DNA from: Adineta vaga | Lineage: Eukaryota; Rotifera | Direction of reading: 5' to 3' | DNA: 64,000 nucleotides | Assembly (NCBI GenBank): GCA_021613535.1 | Contig: CP075492.1 | Span: 10,602,001-10,666,000, forward strand | Part shown: positions 23,300 to 35,981 of the stretch, one piece after another | Layout of the letters: the number at the start of each line of letters is the position of its first letter | Numbering within the stretch: the first letter of the stretch is position 1 | Made by a program: the position numbers and the translations under genes | The notes under the pieces: model-generated | The model's database searches: none | What the model was told of the DNA's origin: nothing | Seen by the model: only the letters and a program-made list of their open reading frames with translations

Positions 23300-24637
23300 T
23301 TAAGTTGTACATAATTGTTTTCGAATAGTTTTTGCTGCTCTTTGGCCACTTTGAAAAGCAGAATGAACGCAACCAATTGACCATTGTTTGGTATTATCAT
23401 TTATATGGGCATGTTCACCAGCCCATTGTACTCGACCGTCGGAAGTTTCTTTTGCCAATAATTCAATGGTATGAGGTCCGGAATTAACAGCAAAATTTGA
23501 ATAAGCACCATATGCTAATGGATCCTGAGCCCAACGAGTAAACCTATATGCAATAGGTTCAGGAATAGTTTTCTCAGGAAAAACTTGTCGAAAGAATTTC
23601 ATAATACTTTCTAGAATTTCAGCATCAGATAGAATTTCTAATTCTCGTGCAAATGTACCGGTAACAAACATAATGAGAATATTTTTTGGTGGTGGTAGAC
23701 AAAGAGTAAATCGAAAACGACCACGTCTTTCATTACATGCATGTGAGAAACAACCTATTTGTTCACCCCAAAAATTTGTTGGAAATTGTACAATTAATTT
23801 ATTCATTACACCCATACCCATTTGATCGATAGCTTGACGTTTCCAATCAGGTAATGATGGTTGAAATAGAATTGTTTCACGTTTTAAACAACCTAATGGA
23901 ATGGTAATAATCAGTCGACGACAAAAGATTTTTGAAGACTCATTCGATGTTGTAATTGCTATTTGTTCAGGATCTGTTGTATCAATTTGTGTAACAGGCG
24001 TATTTAATTGAATAGGTAACTGATGTTTATTTGCAATTCTTTCGATTAAATTTCCATAACCGTATGGAACCCAAAAATCACAGCCGTCTGCAGAACCAAC
24101 ACCCCATTGTTTCGCGGAAAGCTCTGCGAAGTCTGACGCATCATATTGTTCACTACCAGAAAGGAAAAGATCAACTAATCGTTTTACCGGTCCATTCTTT
24201 GGTACTAATCGATCATATTTAGATTGCATAATTTGTTGAATACTTTGATCTTCATTCTTTGTCTTATCTGATGTATACAATTCTATATGTTCATCAATTT
24301 GTGAATATATATGGCGAGCTTCAAATGTTGTTTTACTGGAAAAAGGTTTGCCATCATAATCTAGACAGATTCGCCTACCACCCGTTCGACATTCATCGTC
24401 ATCTTTTTTAAGAGATCGATGATAATCGTAAATGACGTTTTGTGGCCCATATGAATGAATCCAACTTGCACCAAGATCGATTTGAGTAGGTGTAAACGTT
24501 TCTTGATCTGTATATGCTCGACCTCCAACACGATTGCGAGCTTCAAGTATAAGAAAAGTTAAATTTGTCGATTGTAGTTCAATAGCTGCAGCAATACCAG
24601 CTGCACCTGCGCCAATGATAATCACGTCTACACTCAT
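23300..24637 (-). CDS. FAD-dependent amine oxidase (polyamine/monoamine oxidase family)
   Basis: A single-exon 445-aa ORF. The N-terminus has the dinucleotide-binding fold DVIIIGAGAAGIAAAIEL and, 20 residues on, LEARNRVGGRAYT with the GGR motif. The substrate/FAD region GASWIHSYGPQN follows, and the C-terminus has the second FAD site (WAGEHAHINDNTKQWSIG). These fit polyamine oxidases and related flavin amine oxidases, which oxidise amines with release of hydrogen peroxide and an aldehyde. The substrate cannot be read from sequence. There is no signal peptide or C-terminal membrane anchor, so the enzyme is likely cytosolic, without the MAO outer-membrane tail. The frame extends upstream only to a GTG, so the ATG at 24637 is the start. 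It is head-to-head with the tetraspanin-like locus, 337 nt apart. Confidence 0.9.
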   Translation of the reverse strand: MSVDVIIIGAGAAGIAAAIELQSTNLTFLILEARNRVGGRAYTDQETFTPTQIDLGASWIHSYGPQNVIYDYHRSLKKDDDECRTGGRRICLDYDGKPFSSKTTFEARHIYSQIDEHIELYTSDKTKNEDQSIQQIMQSKYDRLVPKNGPVKRLVDLFLSGSEQYDASDFAELSAKQWGVGSADGCDFWVPYGYGNLIERIANKHQLPIQLNTPVTQIDTTDPEQIAITTSNESSKIFCRRLIITIPLGCLKRETILFQPSLPDWKRQAIDQMGMGVMNKLIVQFPTNFWGEQIGCFSHACNERRGRFRFTLCLPPPKNILIMFVTGTFARELEILSDAEILESIMKFFRQVFPEKTIPEPIAYRFTRWAQDPLAYGAYSNFAVNSGPHTIELLAKETSDGRVQWAGEHAHINDNTKQWSIGCVHSAFQSGQRAAKTIRKQLCTT

Positions 24638-24974
24638 GATACTTTTCTGACAAATGAAACTATATGGAAAAAGAAAAATGTACGACTGCACTCCTTAAGT
24701 ACGTAATTTCGCAATATAAACATTAACATGAGTCAGAAAGAAAATACACCCATAGAATTTTTTCTTTCTCGAACACGTGCAATATTCTAGAATCGAATAT
24801 TGCTCTCAAATGACATTGTAATCAACAAAATGATACCTTGTTGATCTATTATCATCATAATTTTTATTTTTCACGTCTAATCTAAATATACATTATGCCA
24901 TTGATATTCTGGAGAAATCGACACATGCATTTCATAAATCTCTCTATCATTCGAAGAAGAACATATCATCAACT

Positions 24975-25707
24975 ATGGCTCGTCTATCTTGTGGACTTCA
25001 ATGGACCCGTTGGATACTCTTAGTACTGAACATCATATTTCTCCTCATCGGTTGTTCAATATTAGGTTCAGGAATTTATATTAAAATCAATGGAAATAAA
25101 ACAACGATTATCGTTCTTTATAATGTAGCACAAGCAATGGGAGATGAGGCAATACAACATTTGGAAGGATGATGATTATTATCGGTGCAGTCATCTCTAG
25201 TCTAGCTTTCTTCGGTTATTTTGGTGTTCTATGTCGTAATCGAATTCTACTCTATCTATATTCGATGGTTCTTTCAATGATTATCATATTTCAATTTATA
25301 AGTCTTATTATAACATTAAGTCTCCATAATGATTTATGGGAATCATATGATTTAGGTTTTAGAAAGGTATTTCAACGTGCTCATCGTATAACCAAACTGA
25401 TATCATTAGAATTATTTCAAAATTCGAACAAGATTTCAAATGTTGTGGTGTTGATAGTTTAACAGATTATGTTAAATTAGATTATCAAATTCCTTTATCA
25501 TGTTATCCTAATCAAATATTACAAGATAAACCATTTAATCAAGGTTGTGCTGAAGCAATTGTTATTTGGATATGGACTGAATTACCGATAATTGCTGGAA
25601 TATTCGGTAGTGTCTTATTAATTGAAATATTCGGTGTTATCTCAGCATTAGTATTAGGTGTGGCAATTGCACATCCAACAAATACTGATTTCTATTATAA
25701 AATGTAA
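24975..25707 (+). pseudogene. tetraspanin copy, frameshifted twice and intronless
   Basis: The frame from 24975 (MARLSCGLQWTRW) is homologous to the neighbouring tetraspanin (MARFSCGVQCTRT), but stops at 25172. The rest of a tetraspanin continues first in the frame used at 25169 (IIIGAVISSLAFFGYFG to about 25388) and then in a third frame from about 25390 (NQTDIIRIISKF, FKCCGVDS, NQGCAEA, HPTNTDFYYKM) to a stop at 25705-25707. Residue spacing matches the intact copy, so each break is a net single-base loss or two-base gain rather than an intron. The intron of the intact copy is precisely absent (FGYFGVLCRNR). This points to a decaying, possibly retro-derived duplicate. Assembly indels are the main alternative, since the remaining protein is otherwise well conserved. 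Confidence 0.75.
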
Positions 25708-26740
25708 ATCTTCTTATATATTTTGAAATATGCTATGCTATTTTTGTAAAAGAAATAAATACTCATTTGAATCAATTAGTCGAAATCTCATGTTTGTCTA
25801 TACTACTTATAGATACGTTAACTGAAAATAGTTTGATAGTGTTTTTGATATTCATTGTCAATAGTAAATCTAGTCTAACTTACAAGGATAAATGCATTGA
25901 AAATACTACAATATTCTTTTCTTCATAAACTATGGGATTATATTCGGAGGTTTCATGTTGATAACAGATAATTATATAGCGTCTGCATCAACAATTTTAG
26001 ATTATTTGTTTTATTTCCAGGAGATGTCTCATCGATTTTTCTTTCTCCGTTCTTTTCACTAGTATTTGGAATATTTTGTCTAGAAGAAGAAAAGGAAGAA
26101 GAAAAAACATTTTCTATTTATATTTTTTTTACTTACAACAGTAACATCAGTATCCTATTCAAGTAAGTGCTTACTCATAAGGACGATTATTGCAAGAAAA
26201 GAATTACCTAAATATCCAGTCGTCAATAAACTAGCGTATACACTTTTTTCATCGCTTCAGACACTCAATGACACATAGAAGCCAGTCAAACAATCGCGAG
26301 TTAGGGCAAGGTCATTGTTACCGATCAATTGTAGTAAAAATTCTGTATGTCTAATCTGACGATATTATAAAAATAACAAATAAGGAAGGGGGTAATTCTA
26401 TTGACCTATAATTGATTCAGAAGAAATTCAAAGTAATGAAAAAAAAACTCAATTGATTTGTCTTCTTTTGTCGCATAACAAATCCGTCGTAATTCTTTTG
26501 ATCGATAATATTCATTGGCTAAGTATGAGAAAAAAGCAAGTGACACGCATAATTTATCTTTCATTTTTTCCAATCACATATCGAAGGATATTTCAGTAAC
26601 ACTCGAAATGTAATTATTCACCTGTTGAAAGTTACGTAATTCACACGTATACTTCTCTATGTATGGACGTATGAAATCGAATCAAACTTATAATCGATCA
26701 TCAGTGTATTCTATGTGAAAAAATCAGTGCACACAGTTGA

Positions 26741-26763
26741 ATGATAATGATGATGATGATGAT
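26741..26763. repeat. GAT trinucleotide repeat
   Basis: About seven GAT/TGA units in the intergenic region. Confidence 0.8.
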
Positions 26764-28819
26764 CGTAACCTATATGAAACAAAACAAATTGACTCTGAGG
26801 AATCTTTATTCTTATACTCGTGAATAGATTGGTCATTATTTGGATTAGTATCGTCCTATTAAGATGACCTTGTAGTGATTTTCTTTCTTTCTTCTTCTTC
26901 TTCTTCTTTTTTTTGATCTTTCATTCTTAATTGCTGTTTGTATACATATATATATATATGGATATTTAGTTGCTAACACTGCAAGAAATGATGTAAGTGA
27001 TGTAATAGCCTTGTTGACATTGATGCTGAGCAGAATAATCAGAAATCTTTGTTGATTTATACTTTTCATTCACTTGACATTTGATGATTGGATTAATGAA
27101 CGGACAGTCGAGCGTGCGATCATGTCAGTGTATCAGCTCAAATTTGTTTTCTTTTCACTTTTGATTATCGTCTTCAACTAAAATCTTCTCATCATATTTC
27201 TTCTGAATCACGTATAGGTCTATTTGATCGTTTGTTCACATACATATAGAACAAGATTTGTACAGATGATATGTCCTACGCACGATCGACCATCCATACT
27301 GTAGTGTATAATATATCCGATTTTTGATCTCACACATCCCGCAAGTTAATGATGTAAAAAAAACTGATGATGACAATCAGTTTCTTTTTTCACTAAGCAA
27401 ATGCTGTCAGCAAATGTCCCTCATCTGCTTTTCATCACTCTTTTTTTTCAACGTTCTTTTTTTAATGTGTGTCATGTCTAATAATCAATAATAAGAACAG
27501 CATTTCAAAGATATAGGTATACATGTACAATATTTAAAAAAGTGTACATCACTTTTTTTTCTTTCTATTTCTTTTCGATCGCCGATCGTTTTTTTTCTTC
27601 GTCTTCACGTAGTAGTTGATAGGTGTATATATTTCTGTCAAGAGAACTCGTCAATAAATGTGTTATCTTCAGGTAATACTAAATGAGAAGTGACAGTTTT
27701 GTTTAGTAGACTTGACGTTGTCCAGTATGACGAAACATTCACGCGCGCGCACACGAGAGGGAAAGAGAACTTCTTGGTTTATTCTTTTCATCTCCGTACA
27801 TACTTATACGGAAGAATAATATTATTCATTGGTACAGAGAGAGAGAGTATTTCTTATATTATTTTGAATCGCAATGTCAAGATCTTGTATAGTTTCATTG
27901 ATTACCGATTTATTGATCATTATCGTGTCTTTTGTTGAACATTTCCGTACTATACACTTATATAGTTATGACCTTAATACGAATGGATAGTACCATATGA
28001 ATGACCGGAGGCATAAGAATCGATTATACGCCCTACTGTTTATAGCAGCCTTTCATCATTAACAAGAGAGAAGAAATAGTCGTAGGAATATTTAATCTTT
28101 TCATCATCGGACAATACAATTCATCAATAGGAAACTAGATCAATTCTCAATAGAACGTCCGTTTCATTTCATTTCATGCAGTAGTCGTTTGTATTCATCT
28201 GTTTGACACGATCATACATGTACATATATTTATATGCGTGCATGTAATGACACTAGGTAACACAATCGATGTCTCTTCGCATTTGAGTACTTTTCTCTTT
28301 TTTTTTGTCTTCTTTCAATAATTATTTACCTCGTGATTATTCAATGTATTCCTTGTTCGTCTTACAAATTGAATTGTATTCTTGTTGATGTTGATTGTTG
28401 TTATTGACGTAGTATCTACAATCAATAGACCCTTCACTATTCAATTGACTCTTATGTATGTCTGGGTGTAAATTTCTTTTTCTCTTCTTCTATCAGTAGT
28501 TTTTAATCATACTTGATATTCTTACCTACTTACTTACTTACTTATATAAAACAAAAAGAAAAGGTGAAGAGACGGAATGTTATTGTTTAAGTTGTTGTAT
28601 GACAGTCGATAAAAATGTCAAATATTCGACTATTACTCTAATGAGAAAGACGTTCAATATACGAAGGTTAATCTCTTTTTTCATTCGTATGTCTATTCTT
28701 TTCTTCTTTCCTATGAGATGTTGATTGATGAAGATGAGGTCGTGCTCTGATACACCTGCGATTTTTTTTTCATTCTTCTTTCTTCATCAATCTTGATTAT
28801 TTCTGCTTTTCTTTTTGGA

Positions 28820-28835
28820 AAGTCGATCATTTTAG
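28820..28835 (+). promoter_or_regulatory. splice-acceptor-like site directly before the LRR start codon
   Basis: CATTTTAG ends immediately before the ATG at 28836. It may be the end of a 5' UTR intron or a trans-splice acceptor. Confidence 0.3.
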
Positions 28836-31234
28836 ATGATGTTTCTACTTCTCTATTTCCTCCTACTGATTTCTGCGATTGAAACTTGTCCTTTAAAAAC
28901 TGTCGATATTCGTTCGGGATGTTATTGTGGTATTGAAATCGATGGAATGAATTATATTCAATGTCAGCCATATTCAATTAATAACGTACCAGAATTTACT
29001 CGTTCCTATGTTCATGATAAATTAAATCTTTCGAATAATTTCATCGAAAGTTTAACCAACAAATCATTTCATCAATTGAAAGTCAAACGTATTTATCTGG
29101 AAAATAATCCCATCACATTCATTGATAAACAAACATTCAATCAAAATAATCTTCTACATTATCTTGAAGAACTTTCTATTGAATCATTAAATCAAACTAT
29201 TGAATTTCTTTGTTATGGTACATGGAAAAATCTTCGTTTTTTGAAATTATCTGGTTTTAATCTCAATCAATTTCAATTTTGTTTCGATAAAATTTCTCGT
29301 CTCGAACGATTAATTATTCAACATTCACAAATCAATATCATTTCTTATCATATATACAAACTTCCATTTCTCTATGAACTTTCCGTAATTAATAATTCAA
29401 TTCAATATTTCAATTTTGATGAACAATATCTATCACATTCATCATCGATTCGAATATTAAATCTAACATCGAATCAACTTCGATCAATACCAAAAGATTT
29501 GAATATTCGTCTACCACATTTAATTACATTAGATCTTTCATATAATTTATTTGATCAAGTGCCAATCATTAATGAAATTACGACATTAAATATGAATTTA
29601 AGTTTTAATTTAATAAATTATATTCAATTAAATCTCTATGAACATTTCATTCTTGATCTATCTTCAAATCCAATTTGTACAATAGAGAAAAGCATGGATT
29701 TTTCAAATATATTAATGAATAATTTAACTCATCTTCATTGTGATTGTCGATTAGGATTTATTTTCAATGATAATCTAACGAATTATTTGGGAAATCAAAC
29801 AAAATGTTTGACACCAACGAAATTCAAAGGATTATATATTCAAGATTTAACTTATGAACAATTGATGAGTACATGTTCAGTAGAATTACCAAACTATTGT
29901 AAAGAAGTAACAAATTTTCAAGAAATTCAACAATATACAATTAGTTCGATGGAAACAACTGAATTTATGATACGGGACGAGGAAAATATAACTCAGTGTA
30001 AGTTTGAATCTTTTCATATAATGTTCATGACATAAAGGTTGAATAATACAATTAATCGGATTGTCTATTACATCATTTGATACTTATCTTTTATTGAATG
30101 ATTTTTGTCCTTAATCGAATTTAATAAGCTTGAAAAAAACAAATTTTCTCTCATGAAACCGAACGTAATTAGTATAATTAATTTAAATGAAGAAGGTAAA
30201 AAAAATAGTTGATACGATATCCAATCTATCAAGGTTATCTTTCATTAATAAGACTCATCAATGACTATGATGAGCTTGTCAACTAGATTTCTATTGATAT
30301 GATAACAAGTCAATTTTATTTTGTCTTTTTAGCCACTGAAATTGCTGAAAAACTCAATATTGATGAAAATGTAATTCCTTCATTTCGTCTAACATCATTT
30401 CATACACTCTATGAAAATAATGATCTGTTAGTCTATTGGGATTTCGATATAACGTCCTCATCAAAAGATCTTGTCTCAACACAATTTCAAATAATTGTTG
30501 AACAAGAATCAGAAACTATTCGACGTAGTCAATATCTTTCACCATATCTTAAACAATATATTATACGTCATTTACCATCGAATAAAAATTATTATGTTTG
30601 TTTAATATTAACACGAACATTCTATGGAACAGATAAATATTGTCGACAAACGAATACGTCAGTACATCAAACCTTTTCACAAATGTTATTTGTAAATCGA
30701 TCAATTCTATTCGGATTTCTTACTGGTACAATTCTTACGGCTTGTCTATTAGTTACATTAGCATTTATTTGTCATTTACAATACAAACGAAAACATTCAC
30801 TGACATTATTTCCTCTTCATCAACAAGAATCACATTATATGTATATCAATCGAAATGATGATGATGGAACTTATTCACATTCAATTATTTCATCTCAATC
30901 ACCAAAATATCCCTATTCGAAGAGATCCCACCGACGTCGAACATATCTTGCACCTGTACCATCATGGTATCAACCGAATTCAAAACCAATATCAACAATA
31001 CCACGTTCACCTTGTTGTTTTTCACAATATCATAATCGAACATTAAGTGATTGTACAACAACTAATCGTATGCCAAGTGTATCATCGGAATATAGTAATG
31101 GAATTGATAAAGAACAAATGACATCAACATCAATAATGAGTAATATGAGTTCGGATGAACAACATAGTAATATTATTCAAAATCCAGCAAAACATGTCTA
31201 TGAAGATATTGGTGATGATAGTTTACTTCTTTAA
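28836..31234 (+). CDS. leucine-rich-repeat transmembrane protein with FN3-like domain
   Basis: Two exons (28836-29997, 30333-31234) join in frame to 687 aa. A signal peptide (MMFLLLYFLLLISAIET) leads to an LRRNT-type Cys cluster (CPL...GCYCGIE...C), about eight to ten leucine-rich repeats (LNLSNNFIESL, LDLSYNLFDQVP, LDLSSNP), and an LRRCT cap (HCDCRLGF...C). A roughly 100-residue beta-rich segment follows, with the Trp and Tyr positions of a fibronectin type III domain (LLVYWDFDI, NYYVCLIL). Then come a membrane helix (FLTGTILTACLLVTLAFI) and a cytoplasmic tail of about 150 residues rich in Ser, Tyr and Pro. The architecture is that of FLRT/LRRTM/LRIT-like cell-surface adhesion receptors of neurons. 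An AG directly precedes the ATG, so a 5' UTR splice or trans-splice is possible. Confidence 0.85.
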
Positions 31235-32007
31235 TACTTATATGTTTCTCACTTCTTCTTTTTTCTTTCCTTTTTTCTGTCATTGGTGTTGAAAGTATTT
31301 AATTAGAAATTATTTGTATGATAAATTATATTTTCTTTTTAGACTAATAAATTATCAAAAAAAAAACAAAGATCTTCATCATGACTGTGTGTGGAGATGT
31401 TCACATCAACCATAATCCGCCTCTCAAAGCATTTCCAGTGGGTTTGCCCCTTTGGAAAGAGAGAGAGACTGATAACCTTTACTTGTTTGTTTCATATTAT
31501 TGCTAGTAGAAATCAGTTATGAAATGCAACGTAAAATACGATTGATTGATTTCTTTCAGTAGATTTCTTTAGTATAATTATAAAAAAAAAGGACGAATAG
31601 ATTGTATTGAAATAGTTTCTGCCCTATCGTTTTGTAATGCTCAGAAATCAATGTAGAATATACTGAATAATGTTAGCATGTTGATGAAAGGATACGATTG
31701 TCAGTTACTGTTTTCAGTAATACAAATAGAGACCAAAGCATTCGTATTTTTTCTCTCTCTCTCTCTTACATCTCTCTGGTAATAATGAAAAATGTTACTA
31801 AAAGTCTTCCGAAAGTTATTATTATCAATACATATTTCTTTGCAATGTTTTATTTTCATAAATAATCAATCAATTTTTTATGTATAGATCACTGAAAGAA
31901 AAAGAACAAAGCATCGGTTTTTCATAGGTATGTGCAGAAGAATTGTCTCTATCGAATATATTGTATAATTGAATTTAGAATACAGTTGCAAGTTAAAATC
32001 AGACGAA
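31235..32007. other. intergenic, no gene seen
   Basis: 3' flank of the LRR gene (AATAAA near 31345), then AT-rich DNA with a GAGAGA run near 31460 and CTCTCT near 31752. No supported exon, though a 5' exon of the next small gene could hide here. Confidence 0.4.
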
Positions 32008-32265
32008 ATGCGATCTTTTACACCTCAAATACATTATACATGTCAAACACCTGATTGTACCAATCGTTGTTCTCGAAAGCATAAAGTTTCTTCTCTGCCT
32101 ATTGCTACTATAAATACATGCTATCTTTCACTTTTATATAGTCGTGCTCTCTATTATCATCTAACATATTTTGTTTGTGAAAAATGTGATCGCGATGATG
32201 AATATCATTATTATCAATGTCGCAAGTGTAAACATGTCTATTGTTATGATTGTTGTTTTAAATAA
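32008..32265 (+). CDS. small Cys-rich, probably zinc-binding protein
   Basis: An 85-aa ORF from the first ATG of the frame. It has CQTPDCTNRC near the start, then CEKC, CRKC and CYDCC pairs near the end (about residues 60-83). Paired CxxC motifs imply zinc coordination in a ZZ/RING-like small fold, but I do not recognise the family. No signal peptide. It might be the last exon of a longer gene because the frame remains open upstream to about 31969. Codon use and conserved-looking pairs favour a real gene over a chance ORF. Confidence 0.5.
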   Translation: MRSFTPQIHYTCQTPDCTNRCSRKHKVSSLPIATINTCYLSLLYSRALYYHLTYFVCEKCDRDDEYHYYQCRKCKHVYCYDCCFK

Positions 32266-32585
32266 ATCCTCATGTATTTCAAATCTATTCGACTACTAGT
32301 GACATCTGCGTTCGCATCTATTTTCTTAAAACAAAACATAATTTTGTCTTTTCCTTTATGTTATATAAGGTGCAGAATCAATTTTTATTCATTTGTTCTT
32401 CTAATAATCGTAGTTTTATGTAAGTAAACGCCTCTCTCTAATTGGCACTGTGTTATGCATTGTCGAACAAATCACAACTTTGTAAGATCCGTTGCGGAGG
32501 CCACGTCGGCCGCGTTTTTGCATGAGAAAAATCCAGTTCCGCGAAGCATTTTCTCGATCAATTTCAGTCTTCTAATCTTCAGATC
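32266..32585. promoter_or_regulatory. GC-rich pocket upstream of the next gene, likely promoter/5' UTR
   Basis: In a setting near 30% GC, 32485-32545 has a cluster of CpG and GC (GTTGCGGAGGCCACGTCGG, CCGCG, CCGCGAAG). It ends 40 nt before the ATG at 32586, which itself is preceded by TCTTCAG as a possible acceptor. A promoter or 5' UTR function is inferred. Confidence 0.35.
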
Positions 32586-35534
32586 ATGGTTAAAAAGAAG
32601 CTGAACATGTCACTTTTTTCTACAATAGTTCAACAAATCAATCCTGAATCATCATCATCATCATCAGGAGCAGAATTTCATCGTATTGACAACGAATATT
32701 TTGCTGCATTTGATTCTCTCGATGACATTCAAAAGTTTCATAATAAAATCATCGAAAAACAAACAATGAGTACAGATCTAGAAGAAACAGATGATCAAAG
32801 TGAATCCGAAGATAATGAAATGGATATGAAATCATTTGCTCAACAATTTCTCATCGATTCACCTGAACTCATACCAATACCGTCAAAAACTAGTTCAAAT
32901 CAAATAACGGAAGAAAAAGAAATGACATCTGTAAATACGAATATGGAAATGAAAAGAAAAAGACAACGACGAAATATTCGAGATTTACCGCAATCAAGTA
33001 ATTTTATATTTATGTCCGATGATGATAATGTTCATGGAAATAGTGTCTATAATTTCAAAGAAAAACGATCTTCTTTTCGTCCGAATCGAATCGCTTATGA
33101 AGATATGAGCTCTATTCTTCTAACATTAGAAGTTAAACAAAAGAAATCAAAGAGAAATTCATCAAAATTAGATACTCAAGAACCAACGATAGCCATTGAA
33201 TTAGCAGAACCGTCGATAATTAAAAATGAACCAATCGAACAGGAACAAGTTTGTTTGAATTATTTAATCAAGAAAAAAATCAAGAAATTGAATTAAATAC
33301 TCTTTCATTTTAGCTGATTATTACTCATGTCACTGAAGCAAAAGAAGAACCAGTAGAAATAAATGTAATGGATATTTATCTTTTACAGATTCTTATTTAT
33401 TCGTTCATTGTCTTTCTATGTAGGTTATTTCAACAGGTCCGATGGGTTTTGGAACATCTGAATTGTAAATACTAAATTTTGAAGTAAAATTTGTACGAAC
33501 AATCTTCTTCTTTTATAGTTCGGGCCATTTGGATAATTATGTTCAAAATATTCATCATTCATGTTTAACAAATGTATCCGTATCGGAGTCGCCTCTATCA
33601 CGACCAAAACGTATTCGAAAACGAAAACGATTGTATATTGAAGAAAGTGAATCAATAGTTAAACCGAAGAGAATGCGCAAGAAACGACCACAATTAAACA
33701 TTACGTCTACTTTATTAACTGATGCAGAAATTGAACAACAGTTTGGTGAACGTTTATCACCAACAGTGAAATCTGAATGTAATGATGAAATAGTACAAAA
33801 TGTGATAGAATTTGAACCAATACCTCAAACACCGATTGAAAAAGCCCGAGCAAAATTAAAAAATGCAATAGGACGTAAGATTATTATTTCTATTCTTTAA
33901 CTTGAAATGAGAGAGAAGCGATTATATAACTGAATCTGTTAGAATGGTATAAATATGTTTAGATGGTCATGGTCCTGACACGTTCTTACTCAAGATTCGT
34001 TCTCGTGAAAGTAGAATGATTGAAGTTGAATTAGCCATCTATGGTACAGCTGATTGGTATTTGTATCGAACTAAAATTCTTTCGAAAATCGAAGAGGTAA
34101 GTGAAAGAAAATCAGTCGAATCTGATAAAATCTTCAATTATTTCACATTTCAAAGGCTCTTCGTGGTCTTCGTGTTAGTTGGACAAAGATAGACATTCGT
34201 GTTGATGATTTTGATGTACAAATTTGCACATCACCACAAGCAGCTTTAGCAATACCACCAACTTCGTTAACAAACAATAATTCTTCATGGTTTTTAAAAG
34301 CATTGAGTGAATGTGGCCCATTGATTGTTCATATTCATGATCGACGTTATCCTCATAAACGACATTTGATTAAATGTATCTGTTCACAATGTTCACCAAA
34401 TGATCAAACAATTGACTATGATTCTTTTCCACGAGCTTCACTACCGGTGATCGTTAATGTTTCTCCTGCAAAAGTATCACTTCATCGTTTGTCATCTCCA
34501 AGTATTCTTCGTAAAACTCATCAATCAATGAATTCATTCATATCTGCTTTTCCAACAATTCCAACAACTTTTTTCAAACATTTAATTCATCAACATGGTC
34601 TAAATACAGTCAATTCGATCACACAATCTCTTCTTGATTTAATCTTGATTGTCAGTGTTCATTCATCATTAGCTAATCTTCAATCATCGACAGAAGACTA
34701 TCAAACACGATATCAACACATTCTTGATCCAAAGAAATCTCTTTGTAATAACAGTGAAAATTTAACAGTATCGAAATCTTTTATTGAACCAGATATTTTA
34801 ACATTTGATCGTATTATCAAACAAAATAAAGTGAATATACGCAATGCTCAATGTAATTGTTCTTTTTCTTTTCTCGTCCTATTTATCATTCGTTTGTTTT
34901 CTCTTTAGCAATGAGAAGTGTAATTTTTCAACACATTCCACGCACATCATTATCTAATGTAGTTAAAACAACTACCTTAATTCTACCAAAACAAACAACG
35001 ACTCGTCGTTCATTGATTTTGAATCGTTCAAATAAACGTTGTCGAAATTCATTATCAACCAGTGATAATACTCACAACAATAATGGATTGAAACAACAAG
35101 CACATTTTACACCAATTATAGAATTAAAACCAATTCTAGGTGGACCAACAGTCACTGACGAAGAGCCCATTCGAAAAGTAACAAAAATTATTTCCACTAA
35201 TACAATACAAAAAGATTCACAACGTATCAATACGATCGTAAGTTTATTCTCATTAATTCTTTCAATTATCGAACGTTCTTTACTTTAGACTACACAAGAA
35301 ATCACTCCTCGTGTTATTCGATTATCCATTACAAAACCATCATTAACTTCGAATGCTATTCGTTTGATACCATCAATAGTGTCTCAACCGACGAATCCAT
35401 CAGAAAATTCACCATTAGTACCAAAACAAATTAATATTATCAAACCATTAAATTCATCATCGACTATGCCTGCGATAAAATTAACAAATCCTGTTCTTAT
35501 TTCAAATCGATCACAACACCCGTTGATTAAGTGA
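32586..35534 (+). CDS. basic, largely disordered protein of unknown family (likely nuclear)
   Basis: Eight exons (32586-33248, 33314-33364, 33424-33464, 33519-33874, 33963-34096, 34156-34852, 34909-35237, 35289-35534) join in frame to 838 aa. The first 360 residues are acidic/Ser-rich with basic clusters (KRKRQRRNIRDLP, RPKRIRKRKRLYIEE) that look like nuclear signals. A more ordered core (about residues 370-520) spans exons 5 and 6 and includes KIRSRESRMIEVELAIYG, WYLYRTKILSKIEEAL and CICSQCSPNDQ. The C-terminal 200 residues are Ser/Thr/Pro-rich with short repeats of the form TRRSLILNRS and KPSLTSNAIRL. No signal peptide or membrane helix is visible. A chromatin or transcription role is plausible, but I do not recognise the family. 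The donor of exon 6 was chosen as CAAT/GTAATT because it keeps the frame. Confidence 0.7.
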
Positions 35535-35981
35535 AACAAAAAGTGTTTTTTTTTAAAGGATGACAACAAAAATCTGTATATTATTTGTTATAGAAGTTTT
35601 GACCGCTTTATTATTATTTTTTTGAAAATAAAAGTACGAAAACAAAACGGATACGAACCTTATCCAATGATCTCATTGTATTCATAATTCAAATATTTAC
35701 TAATGACTTTTCTTTGATTATGTTTAAAAATAGACATGATTTCGAATATTCACAAACTATTTTCAGTTCTTAATAGGAAGTATATTTGTGAGGAGAAATG
35801 CGTCATTTCTTTTTCGAAACAAAAAATGAATCTGAGTTTAATGCACTTCTATCCATAAAAGTTCGCGAACGGAATGAAGGAATCAAACGACTTTTATGTC
35901 AAAATATCTACGTTCAACATTCATCGAAGAATTTCATTACTATGCAGAAATTGTACCTATTCTGTTCTATAAAAATAAAAA
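35535..35981. other. 3' flank and intergenic DNA
   Basis: AT-rich stretch with AATAAA-like signals near 35627. An ORF that runs through here into the tRNA region is not considered coding. Confidence 0.4.

Larger units (their letters stand above)
25708..28835. other. long intergenic region, no gene seen
   Basis: About 3.1 kb with no supported exon. It contains a GAT repeat near 26741-26763, CTT and poly-T runs near 26880-26920, a TA run near 26945-26960, a CACACG/CGCG patch near 27745-27755 and a TTAC repeat near 28528-28545. Probably upstream regulatory DNA of the LRR gene plus unconstrained sequence. Confidence 0.4.

Noticed and set aside
26845-27069. A 74-codon minus-strand ORF with an Arg/Lys-rich end
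   Set aside because: The basic tail comes from a CTT/poly-T tract; there is no motif or exon partner.
32500-32520. A GGCCNNNNNGGCC motif that could hint at a cloning linker
   Set aside because: It is a single occurrence in a wider CpG-rich pocket with natural flanks; nothing else suggests vector sequence.
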